Source: Eucommia ulmoides (taxonomy: Eukaryota; Streptophyta; Magnoliopsida; Garryales; Eucommiaceae). From it: a DNA stretch of 64,000 nt. The translations under genes and the position numbers were made by a program. The notes beneath the pieces are model-generated. The model was not told the DNA's origin. It did not search any database and saw only the letters and a list, made by a program, of their open reading frames with translations. Location: assembly GCA_016647705.1 (NCBI GenBank), contig CM028334.1, positions 11,689,546-11,753,545 on the forward strand. Reading direction: 5' to 3'. Positions 9,965-21,089 of this stretch are shown here, in pieces. Each line of letters opens with the position of its first letter. Positions within the stretch are counted from its first letter, which is position 1.

Positions 9965-10695
9965 GGGAAAAGTACAATTTAGACCCTCTAACTATTGACA
10001 CATTTCTAAGTGGTCCATCTAAATTTAAACGTTTTATTTCAAACCCTCTACGTATCATAACATTTCAAAATGGTCATTTCGTTAGAAAATCAGTTAAAAC
10101 TAACGGAATTTAGGGGCAAAATGGTCTTTTCACGTTTTAAAAATTTTTTAATCATTTTTAATTTTTTTTTTTTTAATCTCTCTCTCTCTTCCTCCCCTTC
10201 CTCTCTCTTTCTCTATCCCGCCACCTCCCTCTCCCTCCTTCCTTCTCCTTCCCCTTTCCCTCTCTCCCTCCCACCCCACCCCCTGCAACAGGGGGTGATT
10301 TTTCACCCCCTGTTGCAGGGGGTGGAATTACACCCTGAAATAGGGGGTGAGTTCACCCCCTGCAACAGGGGGTGGGGTGGGAGGGAGAGAGGAAAAGGGG
10401 AGAAAGAGGGAGAGGGAGAGAGAGGTGGCGGGGAGAGGGAATGAGGGAGAGGAAAGTGGCGAGAGAGAGAGAGACAGAGAGAGGAAGGGAAGGAAGAGAG
10501 GGAGAGATTAAAAAATTTTAAAAACGTGAAAAGACCATTTTCCCCCTAAGATTCTATTAGTTTTAATAGAATCTCTAATGGAGTGACCATTTTGAAACGT
10601 TATGATACATAGAGGGTTTAAAATAAAATATTGAAAGTTAGAGGGACCACTTAGAAATGTGTCAATAGTTAGAGGGTCTAAATTGTACTTTTCCC
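9965..10695. mobile_element. 731-bp palindromic Mutator-like MITE with 9-bp target duplication
   Basis: Terminal inverted repeats begin GGGAAAAGTACAATTTAGAC and continue inward for some 240 bp per side. The flanks carry a perfect 9-bp duplication, TAATTTTTA (9956-9964 and 10696-10704), the size made by Mutator-like transposases. Inside the arms the left half is C/T-rich and the right half G/A-rich. The centre (about 10276-10374) holds four copies of a palindrome of the type CACCCCCTGCAACAGGGGGTG, so almost the whole element folds back on itself. It contains no transposase and would need one in trans. The 124-aa open frame across it is a by-product of the symmetry. Confidence 0.88.
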
Positions 10696-12559
10696 TAATT
10701 TTTATTATCCTGTTATGCTATAGTGTTCTCGTTAGGAGGACATGTTCTACGAGATGTTATTGGACCTAACAGGAGGGCATGTCGTGTACAAGGATATATT
10801 GTGACCTGACAGGAGAGCAAGTCCTGCAGGTGGTTGACTATGTTGTTGATATGGTATTTTATACCATCATGTTGACCCTTACCATTGGAGATATCGAATG
10901 ACGCTAGCACTGATAGCCACCTTAGATGACACAGTTGTACAGGTTACAGTACTGTCGTAACTCCCGATCATGAGGTGAAATAATCCTATGGCTAGTAGGG
11001 AAATATATGTGCGATATTTTATTATATATCAAAATAATTTGATTGGTTGATTTAAAAGTATCATTTTATTATAATGGTAGCAATAGAATTGTATTTCGGC
11101 CTGGTGTGCGGTTATATTATATTATATTTTGAAAAGTGGTGCATAATAAATATACTTGAATCATAAATTGTTTTATATTATGAAGACAAGTACACTAATA
11201 AAGTGAGGGTACTATCTTCTATATAAATTGTCAAATTATATTTTCGTACTAAAATGTGAAAAGAAAATATTTATTAAAATAGATTATTTTATAACGTGAT
11301 GAAGATCAAGTAAATTTTTAAATACGGAAAATGATTTTATTATTCGACTATGCTATAGTGTAATCCCGACAGGAGGTCATGTCCTACAGGATGTTATTGG
11401 TCCTAACAGGAGGGCATGTCCTGTAGGACGATATGTTGTGACCTGACAGGAGGGCAAGTCTTGCAGGTTGTATATATCTGTTATTGTTGTTGTTGATGAT
11501 GGTGATTATCATCATGATATGGTGGTTTATACCACGTGTTGACTCCTACCATTAGAGATATTAAATGACCCTGACACTGCTAGCCACCTTAGATGGCACA
11601 ATTGAACAAGTTATAGTACCGTTATAACTCCCGATCGTGAGGTAAACGATCCTATAGCTGGCAAGGAAGTATGTTATTTTATTATATACCAGTGAGTTGA
11701 CCAATTGATTTAAATTCAGTTATTCTATTACGATAATATTTTTATTGAGGTTTGGATATTGCCTAGTGTGACTATATTTTATTGGAAAGCGGATCTTAAT
11801 AAAAATACTTGATCTATAAAATACTTTTATACTATAAAGACAATACACTAATAAAAATAATTTAGATAGATATTGGTTCACTACTAGCGTTCGGTGGAGT
11901 CGAAGTGTGGGGTTATTGTGAGGCTATTGGGCTTATTGGGAGCCAATTGTTATTTTGAGATGTTAATTTGAATTTTTTAACATAACTGGTATTTTAGAAA
12001 TTCGATTGGGGGCATTATGTAATATTTTTATATACATTTTACGTAAGTATTGAACTCAGTGTTGAACTCGTGACTTTGGAGACGCATTTATGTAATTGGG
12101 ATGTATTTATACATTTGAGAAATATTTATATGATTGAAAGGTATTTGAGTGTTTTCACACAAATAATAAATGTTGGTTATATAATCCGAATATGTGTAGT
12201 TTAATGTTATCTTGATTTTGATGCAAAATTGTCTGCATAACTTTCATTTCTAGTTGCAATATTTTTATTCATGCATATGAGTATTGAACTCGTTTTTATA
12301 CATGTTCATATAACAGAATAATTTGGTATCATTAAGTGTAATATTTTGGTAGGAATTTATGCCATGCAAATTAGAGGATTAAACGATATTTTTTTCATTT
12401 ACTAATAAAAAATGGTTGTTTACTTCGATTGGAAGCCTATGATGATATTTTTGCGAGCTTATTTGGAATTCATTTTTTTTAATCATAAGATTTTAGAATA
12501 TAAGTAATAAAGACCCTGCGATTTTGAGTTATTTCTAAAAATAAAATTTCGAGAATGAA

Positions 12560-12582
12560 ATTTACTTAAGGGGGTAGATTGT
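12560..12582 (+). other. Polypurine tract of a chromovirus-type element
   Basis: Sequence like TTTACTTAAGGGGGTAGAT immediately precedes an LTR start TGTAATGCCCAG, and is itself preceded by AAATTTCGAGAATG. This arrangement is typical of the 3' end of Del/Tekay elements. Confidence 0.6.
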
Positions 12583-12968
12583 AATGCCCAGAAAATTTAT
12601 ATTTTTTAAAATATTATTTTATATGAATTTAATATTTTTTGGTTTATTTTTTTTAATTTATATTTTTGAGAGATAAGTGTAATTATTAGATTTAATATGA
12701 ATTATTTTATAATTATAGGGTATTAAATGTAATTTCTAAATCTTAAAAGGTAAGCCTCAAAATTGTAGCTAAGACTTAAAAGGAAAAAAAAATTAAAAAG
12801 TTTAAGGCCATAAGTTAGTACAAGGTTATCATAATGCATGCATACGTGTAAGTATTGGGATTTTAGTAATAATAATAATAATAATAATAATAAACTAAGA
12901 AATTGGAGCCACCTATATATATAACTATATACATATTAGAGATATGGTTTCGAGAGAGAGAGTGATCT

Positions 12969-13000
<32 letters not shown>

Positions 13001-13555
13001 GATTTTGAATATTTCGGTCAGATTTCAACTTCAAATTTCAAGTAGAATTTCTAACTCTTTTAATATATGTATTTAATTTTATGTATTGTGATGTTTATGT
13101 GATTATGTTGTCAAATTATAGTGGTAAATTTTCTTGAAGTAATTATGATTATGTGAAAATTATGTGGAAATCATGTCAATGTATTTTATTTGTTGTATCA
13201 ATTAAATACACGTATTAGAGGAGTTGAAATTCTACTGAGCGTTGACTCACAACCCCACAGTTTGAATGCATGGCCGATGAGAGAGAAACGGCGAGAAGAG
13301 GTTTAGCTGAATTTCTATTTAAAAGGGTAATAGTTGCATTTACTATCCACCGTTGTAAAATCAATTCAATCAATCAATAAATTAGAAATTCGATAAGTAT
13401 AATTATCACCGCCGCATTATAAATTAAAATATTTTTATAAAATGAATTATTGATTACTTGTCGTCGTCGCATTGTAAAATTTATCAGATTGTATAAAATA
13501 AATATTGGTTGTCGTTAATCTAATGTAAAATGTCCAAAGGATATATATAACAACT
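12583..13555 (+). mobile_element. LTR start of a Del/Tekay-like chromovirus (right limit unclear)
   Basis: Begins TGTAATGCCCAGAAAATT directly after a polypurine tract. Contains TA and AAT microsatellites (12869-12892, 12972-12996) and a GAGCGTTGACTCACAACCCC segment. No matching 5' LTR or target duplication was found, so it is a truncated 3' LTR. Confidence 0.5.
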
Positions 13556-13897
13556 ACATAGGTGGTGTTTGATAGCATGGAGTTAGAGCCGTGGAATTGG
13601 AATTTGGAATTAAAATATTGAAAAAAAATAAAAAAAAATTAGCCTTTCTACCTATTGTTTGGAATAAAAATAAAAATAAAAAAATGAATGATGTCAAGAT
13701 CAGGTTGAATGACATCACTTTCTTTTGAACCCTTTTTTTTTTTACACGTTGGCCCTCCAACTTTTAATGGACTTAATTACTTGTATCCCAATAGTAGTTG
13801 TATTTGAATCGAAATAATTGTATTTATCATTCGGATTTGGTATTAATTCTCCAATGGGAGAAACCGTGTGGCAACCCTAGAAAATCGGGCCGTTACA
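13556..13897 (-). mobile_element. Terminal fragment of a second chromovirus-type LTR, opposite orientation
   Basis: On the minus strand the sequence ending at 13897 begins TGTAACGGCCCGATTTTC and continues with GGTTGCCACACGGTTTCTCCC, matching the LTR start at 53219. A MITE-like GGTGGTGTTTGATAGC sequence lies near 13560. Confidence 0.55.
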
Positions 13898-13980
13898 AGA
13901 CAAGTAGGAGAAACCTATTTAGGATAACCTAGACAAAATTATTTCTTATATAGGGAACTTTCCAAAAATAACATTAGTAC

Positions 13981-14985
13981 TGATGAGTGTAAAAATGGTC
14001 ACTCTCATGCAACTAATAAAGAACCGCCACGTGTCAACAACTCTCTAATAGGGCTCGTGCCTACCGAAGACTAAGTATGAAGATTGTGTCGGGTAGAGGC
14101 ACGTCTGCCCATGCCGGCCATTTCAAAACCTCGCCAGCAACATCCTCCGGAAGTAGCAGGCCAACCGCCGTCGGGATGGGGAAATCTCTTCCTATCTCTG
14201 CATGATCCTCCAAACTGGTCCTACCCATCTCAGAAATCGACTCCACAAGATCCTCAATAAAACGCCCATATTTACGTCTCTAGCTATCCGAGAAAGGCAG
14301 GGATAGAAACTTCTCCAAACTCCCCATTCCCATCTCCGACTATCCGGGAAGGGCATGGGATAGAACTTCCTATCTCGTGGGCAGCATGGCGAGTTCATCT
14401 AGGATCATAGGTCAAGCCACTTCTCCACTTGCTAATATCCTTGGCCATGGGCCTCAGTAAAAGGGCCAAAAAGCCCAGGCCCACGAAACTAAGCCTCTCA
14501 CTCGCCTTCTTATTGGCCAGGCGCCGGGATGGGACACTAATCCTTAATTAAGCCCTAAACTAGTCAATTCATTGCCTATATAAAGGAGGGAATACCAATG
14601 CCCAAAGGTACACCAAATTTGCGTACTCTTCTCGGTTGCATATTTTTATAAACTTCCCATTGAGTGTTGATTCTCACGCCAGAGGGGACACGTCGGGTCC
14701 ATCCCGTCAAGTCCTTTGTGCAGGTGACAAGTTGTTGTCCATCCCAACTCGGACCCATATATCTTCTTATTCTAGAAAACATTCAAGCTCGTTATAGTTT
14801 GGACCCATCCCTTCCTGGTTGAAAGACTCTCCACGGATAAGAAGACTCTCCATGGATCAGAAGGCACTCAGGTTACTCCATTGATTTATCCTAGACCTCT
14901 CCATCCCCATCCCAGCAAGGAAGAAAATAGCGATCAGCAGTGACCAGACTATACCATTGAGGTCGTCCAAAATCCGACATCAACA
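13981..14985 (+). repeat. 5' LTR of element A
   Basis: Begins TGATGAGTGTAAAAATGGTC and ends GACATCAACA, directly before the PBS. Alignable by eye to 36299-37341 at both ends and through the GGGGACACGTCGG and TTTGTGCAGG blocks, but with many substitutions and indels between. Confidence 0.85.
14573..14586 (+). promoter_or_regulatory. TATA box in the 5' LTR of element A
   Basis: GCCTATATAAAGGAGG, with the TCTCACGCCAGAGGGGACACG leader downstream, is the likely promoter of the genomic RNA. The 3' LTR has only GCAATAAAAGGGAG at the same place. Confidence 0.55.
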
Positions 14986-15005
14986 GTTTGGCACCGTCTG
15001 TAGGG
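14986..15005 (+). other. Primer binding site of element A
   Basis: GTTTGGCACCGTCTGTAGGG follows the LTR directly. Element B has the same site as GTTTGGCGCCGTCTGTGGGA, the form usual in plant Tat-type elements, so A differs by two changes. Confidence 0.75.
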
Positions 15006-15216
15006 ACCACTATTGACAGCCTTCCTCCTATCATCGTCAGTTCCCTTCTCGACACGGCTGAAAGACACGTGAACAGTAACCCGGCTGCAGAGATCTCAAG
15101 AGTCCACAGACCAGATGTGTAGACTTTAGTCCCCATCCCAAAAGAAGAAGGAAAATCACCCCCGACTGACCAAGCAGGTCCGTCGATTCCGCCCTTGGGA
15201 GTTCACGTCAAGCCAA

Positions 15217-16640
15217 ACACTAGAGCTGCAGATATGGTGTGGATTGATAATTTAGAGCGCTAGTTGGGCCAATTCCAGTATTACCTCAATGTTATCCTCT
15301 CCTACCTAACATCAGCCCCAGCTTGGGGGGGTCAGTTCTCTAGAATATAAGGGAAGAAGAACATCGCCAGGTATCAAATCGTGTGATTCACTCTAAAGGG
15401 CATGTCCCAAGGGATCACCACCATCCCCTTGACCATCCGATCCAGGAATTGGATTTAGCTCCACCAGTCATATCAGACTCCACATCTCTACCCTCTCAGG
15501 GTCCCCGAACAAAAGATCGCCGTCAATTCTGACCGAGAAAAACCTACAGCAACGTCACTCGCGTCAAGCGCAGGATTTTTCGTGTCCAGGAGAAAGACTC
15601 CCACTCTTCTCCCGCTGGGAGATAGGGATCCAGAGCGGCTGTGAGCCAAGTTGAACCTGCCTAGGGGAGATGCCGCTTTAGAATGGCGCATGGCCAAAAT
15701 AGAGGTAATGCTAGTTCGGATACGGGGCCTTGGAGGTGCCACAAGGCTCCATTCAGGGATAACGTCCCCCTTTGTTGAAGAGATCGTGCTTGAAGTAGTT
15801 CCATACAGGTTTCCTAGTCCCCAAATAGCTCTATACGACGAGACTACTGACCCCATCGGTCACCTCACCACTTTTGTCGCTTTCATGGATATGCACACGA
15901 GATGGCCAACACTTGGTTTCGGGACTTGGCTCTCATCTCAACCTTTACCCAACTCCAACAGCTCTTCTTGACCTGATTTAACTATTCCTAGTGAAGGCCT
16001 AAAATAGAAACCCATATTCTCGCCTTCCAGTAGGAGATTGGTGAAAATTTAGGTGATTTTGTGAGCAGGTTCCACATGGAAAGTTTATGTTGTGAGGGCC
16101 TTCTGGACGTTGTGGCCTTAAACGCGTTCATTGACGGACTGAGGCACCGAAGGTCATCTTACGACCTATACTCACGACCCGTGCCCAATCTGATTGTTGC
16201 CCTGGATAGGGGTACGAGCTTCTACGAGGCAGACCTCTGGGACATCGTGAAGCGTGATTGAAAAGAGAGTCAAAAAAAGAAGAGCCAAACATATGAGATG
16301 CCGAGCAGAGTTTAGTGTTCTCAGAGGCTACAAGTAGAAGGGTTTTGGGGACTTCTTCCCAGGGATCAGAGGCTTCCTCCACCCCCAGGGACTCACCGAG
16401 GGTTAACCTCTCTAACAGTGTATATTGCAACAATTTTTGTCGAAAATTTGGAAAGAGAATTCTTCTCTCATGTTCCTCCCCTCAGAGGAAAACCCATAGG
16501 GAAATTCATCACCAAATACTGCGAATTCCACTATGACCGCAGTCAACGGATGAATGCAACCAGTTTCGAGAAGAGATGGTAGCTCTCATAAAATAGGGGT
16601 ATCTTGGTCATTATGTCCACAAAGATAACGCAGGCTCCAG
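15217..16640 (+). pseudogene. gag: gag remnant of element A
   Basis: Translated pieces in shifting frames match gag. Near 15651-15971 SPFVEEIVLEVVPYR and LYDETTDPIGHLTTF correspond to element B's SPFIDEILEEPLPAR and LYDRVTDPADHLSIF, the retrotransposon capsid region. At 16061-16261 VVALNAFIDGLRHR corresponds to B's VVAMSAFIDGLKHR, the end of the capsid domain. Near 16500-16610 a zinc-knuckle region can be followed only in fragments. Stops and frameshifts make it non-functional. The start was not determined: the leader after the PBS is degenerate. Confidence 0.75.
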
Positions 16641-16699
16641 GGAGAGCAGTTGCTGAGATTAGCGTAGGGGCCAACCTAGAAGGAAAAACTGTGGATAAC

Positions 16700-17376
16700 C
16701 CTTGCTAAGAAGAGAAGTTGAGGAATACGATGATGATATACGGGTGGACGGTGAGATAAATGTAATCCATGGCAACCACGGCCTCGGATGGGAGACAACG
16801 TCTTCCTAGAAAAGGTACGAATGTAAAGCGAAGAAAAAAGCCAACGAAGATGTGTACGAGGTGGGCACAATTGATACTACCATGTACGACGTCGTCTCCT
16901 TCAGCGAAGCCGACATGCGAGGGGTGCATACCCCTCACGACAATGCTTTAGTAATTTCGACCCTAATGAACCACTACAAAGTAGGACAAATTCTAATTGA
17001 CGGAAGAATTTCTGCATATATCATCTTTAAATGGGCATTCGACAGAATGAACGTGAATTCGGGCTCTGTGAAACCCACTACCTCCCCCCTCGTTGGTTTC
17101 GGCGAGGATGTCGTGAGCTCTATTGGCTAGATCTCCTTTCCCATCACGGTCGACGCTGCGCCCGTCTCGGCCATAGTTTGGGCCAAATTTCTTATCGTAG
17201 ACCAACCTTCTTCGTATAATATTATCATTGAGCGACCGACTTTAGCTACCCTAAAAGCCGTGTCTTCTTATCACCAATCATTGAAGTTCCCAATAGAGGA
17301 ATAGATGGGAGAAGTGCGTGGAGATCAGGAGATAGCTAGATTATGCGCCAGGAGGGCGCTAGAGAAAAGAAAATAG
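16700..17376 (+). pseudogene. Protease region of element A, catalytic loop damaged
   Basis: The frame around 16852-17130 (FSEADMRGVHTPHDNALVIS, YKVGQILIDGRISAYIIFKW) aligns with element B's retropepsin-like region. The active-site loop reads DGRIS where B has DGGSS, and a TAG stop follows SSIG near 17128. The segment ends with ARLCARRALEKRK, matching the end of B's long frame (ACARRALEKKK). It would have processed the Gag-Pol polyprotein. Confidence 0.75.
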
Positions 17377-17489
17377 CAATTAGTGACCAGGATCAGGAAC
17401 AGCGAGGCCGAGCTCATGGCCCTGTCCTATCCCGGAACCATGCCAATCGACGACCCTTGAGATGAGTAGCCTTGTTCGTGGCCCCATGA

Positions 17490-18800
17490 AGACCTATTGG
17501 AGGTATCCATCCATCCTACCATTAAGGGAAGGACTTTCCTGATAGGTACTAAGCACAACACGGCGCAACAAGAAGAATTCACTAATCTCCTCAGGAAAAA
17601 CTATGATGTGTTCGCTTGGTCTCACAACGAACTTCCCAAGATCGACCCAAGTGTAGCCATGCATCATCTCCATGCCAATCCTCATCATCCTCCCATAAGG
17701 CAGAAGCGGAGAAAATTTCACCCAAAACGCCAGAAACTCATTGAGCAGGAAATGGATAAGTTGGTGAAATTGGTCGTAGTGGAAGAAGTTGAGTTCTTGG
17801 ATTAGCTCTCTAATGTAATCCTCGCGCCCAAGGCCGAGAACAACTGGTGTCTTTGTGTAGACTTCAAAGACCTCAACAAGGCGTTCCCCAAGGATTTCTT
17901 TCATTTGCTGAGAATAAATTTAGTCATAGACGCCACGGCGGAACACGAGCTCCTAAGTTTCCTTAATGCTTATGCCAGATATAATCAAATTCCCATGTTT
18001 CTTCATGATAAGGGCAAGACCTCATTCATCATAGACAGAGGCACCTACTGCTACAAGGTTATGCCCTTAGGCATTCGTCATACCAGGGCAACCTACCAAA
18101 GACTCATAAATAAGATATTCAAAGAAGAAATCGGGTCAACAATGGAGGTTTACATAGATGACATGCTCATAAAGAGCACAAAGCATCTGACCACATCGTC
18201 CATCTCCAGAACTACTTTGATAAGCTCTGAGCTTATCGCATGAAATTGAACCCTACAAGTGTATTTTCGGGGTCTCAACCAGGAAATTCCTAGGCTACAT
18301 GGTTTTCCATCGTGGCATCGATGCCAACCCCGATCAGATCAATGTCGTTCTCGGAATGGCCTCTCCACGGACGAAGAAGGAAGTCTAAATGCTCATCGGG
18401 AAGTTGGTTGCTCTTAACCGCTTTATTTCGCGCTCCTTGGAGAAAGACCTCCATCTCTTCAAGATTTTGCGAGGCAACAACTCCTTTGAATGAATGACAG
18501 AGTATGAGGCTGCCTTCCAGGAGCTTAAATATTACCTCTCCTTGGTGCCGCTGCTCAGTACTCGCAAGGATAACGAGGAATTGTTCCTGTATATCGCTGT
18601 TTCAGATACCGCAGTCAGTGTGGCTCTTGTCCAGGAAGAGGAGGAGATCCAAAGACCCGTATATTATTTGAGCCGAGTACTAACCGATACTGAGATAAGA
18701 TACCAGTGGTTCAAGAAATTGGCTTATGCCCTTCTCATCGCGTCAAGAAAATTGAGACAATATTTCCAAGCGCACATGATCGTTGTCCTTACTGATTAAC
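17490..18800 (+). pseudogene. pol: Reverse transcriptase and RNase H of element A, frame-broken
   Basis: From MEVSIHPTIKGRTF (17497) the RT begins with DVFAWSHNELPKIDPSVAMH. After a TAG near 17803 it continues in the same frame with WCLCVDFKDLNKAFPKDFF, HELLSFLNAYARYNQIPMF and DRGTYCYKVMPLGIRHTRAT, and reaches the catalytic YIDD box at 18151-18162 (MEVYIDDMLIKS). The thumb is out of frame at 18240-18490. The RNase H follows in 18494-18799: TEYEAAFQELKYYLS, RPVYYLSRVLTDTEIRYQWF, FQAHMIVVLTD. The core motifs are present, but several stops and at least two frameshifts make the enzyme non-functional. Confidence 0.88.
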
Positions 18801-19069
18801 CTCTTAGGCAAGTTTTTTACTCCTTAGATGTCTCTGGTTGGCTCATGAAATAATGTCTCGAGCTCAGCTAATTTTACATTAATTACCAGCCCAGGACAAC
18901 CATCAAGGAATAGGACTTGATCGATTTCATCGCTGAGCCGACCTTCCCAGAAAAGTCCATCCCGAATGACCATGACCCTACCCAAGAAGAGACTTATCTC
19001 AGCTCGACAGAGACGTCAATCCCGTAATTGACCTCATCCCATCCTGGATCAAACAACGATCTCGACCTA

Positions 19070-19460
19070 GACTAGTGGCAACTCTTTACTGATGGTTCCG
19101 TAAACATTAGAGGTTGCGGAGCTGGGATGGTTCTGGTAGCCTCAGATTAGGAAGAGATTGAATATGCCCTCTGATTGGGGTTCCGAGCCACCAACAATGA
19201 AGATGAATATGAAGCCCTTCTCGCCGAACTCAGGCTGGCAAGGGAATTCAATGCCAAGAATCTCTAAGTCTTCTGCGACTCGCAACTTGTTGTAAACCAA
19301 GTTAATGGCGAGTACACGGCAAAGGATCCGAGCATGACTGTTTACCTTGGGAGGGTGAAAACACTTATGGAAAATTTCAGAAATGTCTAAGTGAGACAAA
19401 TCCCCCGAGAAGAGAATAGGCACGCCGACGCTCTCGCCAACTTGGCCTCCGCAGTGGAAT
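19070..19460 (+). pseudogene. Second (archaeal-type) RNase H domain of element A
   Basis: In one frame with four stop codons this reads WQLFTDGSVNIRGCGAGMVL, NEDEYEALLAELRLAREF, VFCDSQLVVNQVNGEYTAKD and IPREENRHADALANLAS. All four acidic catalytic positions (Asp in TDGS, Glu in EYEALL, Asp in CDSQLV, Asp in HADAL) are still visible. A second RNase H between the retroviral-type RNase H and integrase is known from the Tat lineage and supports that assignment. Confidence 0.82.
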
Positions 19461-19539
19461 TCACCTTAAAGATAAGCATCCCCATCAAATATCTGGAGGG
19501 ACCGAGTACAACAGTTCCTGACCAAGTGTCCACCATATG

Positions 19540-20822
19540 TGCCCTCTTCGATGGACTGACTTGGATGGACCTGATAAGGGACTATCTCCAGCACAAAAAT
19601 CTCCTCTCTGATCGAGTAGAGGCTAAGCGGATGCGCTACAGGGCAACAAGGTACACCCTCATCAACGAGGTGCTTTATCAAAGATCTTTCTCAGGACCGT
19701 ACTCCCGTTGCTTGAGGCCTGAAAAGGCTGGTTACATGATGAGAAAAGTTCATGAAGGGGGGTGTTGCAACCACTCAAGAAGAAGGTCCATAGCTCACAA
19801 GCTCATCAAACATGGATACTTCTGGCCAAACATGCATAAGGACTCCATGGAATTTGTGAAAAATACGATAAATGTCAAAGGTTGACTTTCTATCCCCAAC
19901 TCCTCCCAATTGTTCTCGTCCCCATGACGAGTCTTTGGCCCTTTCCCTAGTGGGGTATTGACCTACCTGGACCATTCCCCCAAGGGACCAGGTAAAGTAA
20001 ATTTCTCGTTATTGCAATCAACTATTTTACGAAATGGGTAGAGGGTAAGCCCCTTGCCCGATTCTCAGAAGAAATTATCAGAGACTTCATTTGGGAAATC
20101 ATAGTTTACTGTTTCAGGATACCCAAGGCTATTGTCTCTGACAATGGGAAACAATTCGACAATGATCTCTTCGCGAAATTCTGTGTTGGGCTGGGGATTC
20201 TGACCCACTTCGCTTCTCCAGGGCATCCTCAAGCCAACGGACAAATGGAAGTCACAAACCGAACCATTTTCCATGGACTCAAGACTAGGCTGGATAAATC
20301 AAAAGGAAGATGAGTTGAGGACGTGTGCCCCGTTCTCTGGGCGTATCACACCACGACAAAGATCCCCACGGAGGAAACCCTTTTTACATTAACCTTCGAA
20401 TCAGAAGCCATGAACCCTGCCAAGATCGACATACCCTCTCTTCGGACAATAATAGTCTTCAGCCCAGAAGAAAACAATGCCTCATTGTCCCTTAACCTTG
20501 ACCTTCTCGAAGAAGAGAGAGAGCGTCCCCGTGTCCGACAAGCAACTTATCAACAAAGGACGACCAAATATTACGACAGAAGATTCCACCCTCAGTCATT
20601 TGACGTTGGCAACCTTATTCTTCGAAAAGTAACCATAGCCACCAAGGATCAAATCGCAGGCAAGTTAGCCCCGACCTGGGAAAGGCCATACCGTATCACT
20701 AATATTGCCCATCTCGGTACCTATAAGCTGGAAACGGAAAATGATGTCCCACTGAGACATCCCTAGAATGCAGAGCATCTAAAGAGCTACTACCCCAATA
20801 AGGAAGATCCGATGGACTTGTA
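19540..20822 (+). pseudogene. Integrase of element A, frame-broken
   Basis: Starts with a linker (TWMDLIRDYLQHKNLLSD) and zinc-binding region (RYTLINEVLYQRSFSGPYSR, HGYFWPNMHKDSMEFVK). A frameshift follows, and the core continues in another frame with INYFTKWVEGKPLARFSEE, IVSDNGKQFDNDLFAKF and FASPGHPQANGQMEVTNRT, so the second Asp and the Glu of DDE are present. The C-terminal part (20323-20766: VRQATYQQRTTKYYDRRF, LAPTWERPYRITNIAHLG) ends at a TAG near 20764, with pol-like sequence to about 20822. It resembles element B's integrase throughout. Confidence 0.88.
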
Positions 20823-21089
20823 AAAAAAAATTGTTTTTGAAGTTTGTAATAAATCTACTTATCAATAGAAGAAGTGTTTAATTCAACCTATTCTCCATTC
20901 TCCAAATTCTGCTAATAACGGATAAGAGCAGCCCCCCGTCCCATCTCAAAAGGGGATGTGCAGCCCTCTGTTTAATCATTGAGCGAAACACAAGGCCAAG
21001 ATGAGCAGCCCTCTGTCCCATCTCGGACAGATATGTACCGCCCCCAACCTTTCTCCAAGAAAAAACATCTCGACGCATCTCGTCGACAG
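20823..21089 (+). other. Post-pol spacer of element A with short repeats
   Basis: The word AGCAGCC(C)TCTGTCCCATCTC recurs in variants at about 20927, 20955 and 21003, a small repeat cluster in the 3' untranslated part of the element. It stops at the inserted LTR remnant. Confidence 0.5.

Larger units (their letters stand above)
9785..12582 (-). mobile_element. Remnant of a chromovirus-type (Tekay/Del-like) LTR, tandemly duplicated, plus a 3' internal piece
   Basis: A unit of about 640 bp is present twice: 9839-11214 (after subtracting the MITE at 9956-10704) and 11215-11870. Both contain CTTCTATATAAAT, AGGAGGGCATGTC, TAACTCCCGATC and GACCTGACAGGAG. The same words occur in opposite orientation at 54400-54900 and, in part, at 22920-23560, inside LTRs that begin TGTAACGACCCG or TGTCACGACCCG, so this is LTR sequence on the minus strand. 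From about 12530 to 12582 the sequence instead reads as the 3' end of a + strand element, closing with a polypurine tract. Confidence 0.55.

Noticed and set aside
10070-10444. 124-codon open frame
   Set aside because: It crosses the palindromic MITE; Ser/Pro then Gly/Glu runs mirror the polypyrimidine/polypurine arms. Not a gene.
12583-13897. A single complete LTR from TGTAATGCCC to CCGTTACA
   Set aside because: The right end matches the start, not the end, of a related LTR in reverse orientation (53219), so two converging fragments explain it better.
17000-17900. Minus-strand frames (70 and 136 codons) across pol of element A
   Set aside because: Shadows of gag-pol on the opposite strand; no domain character of their own.
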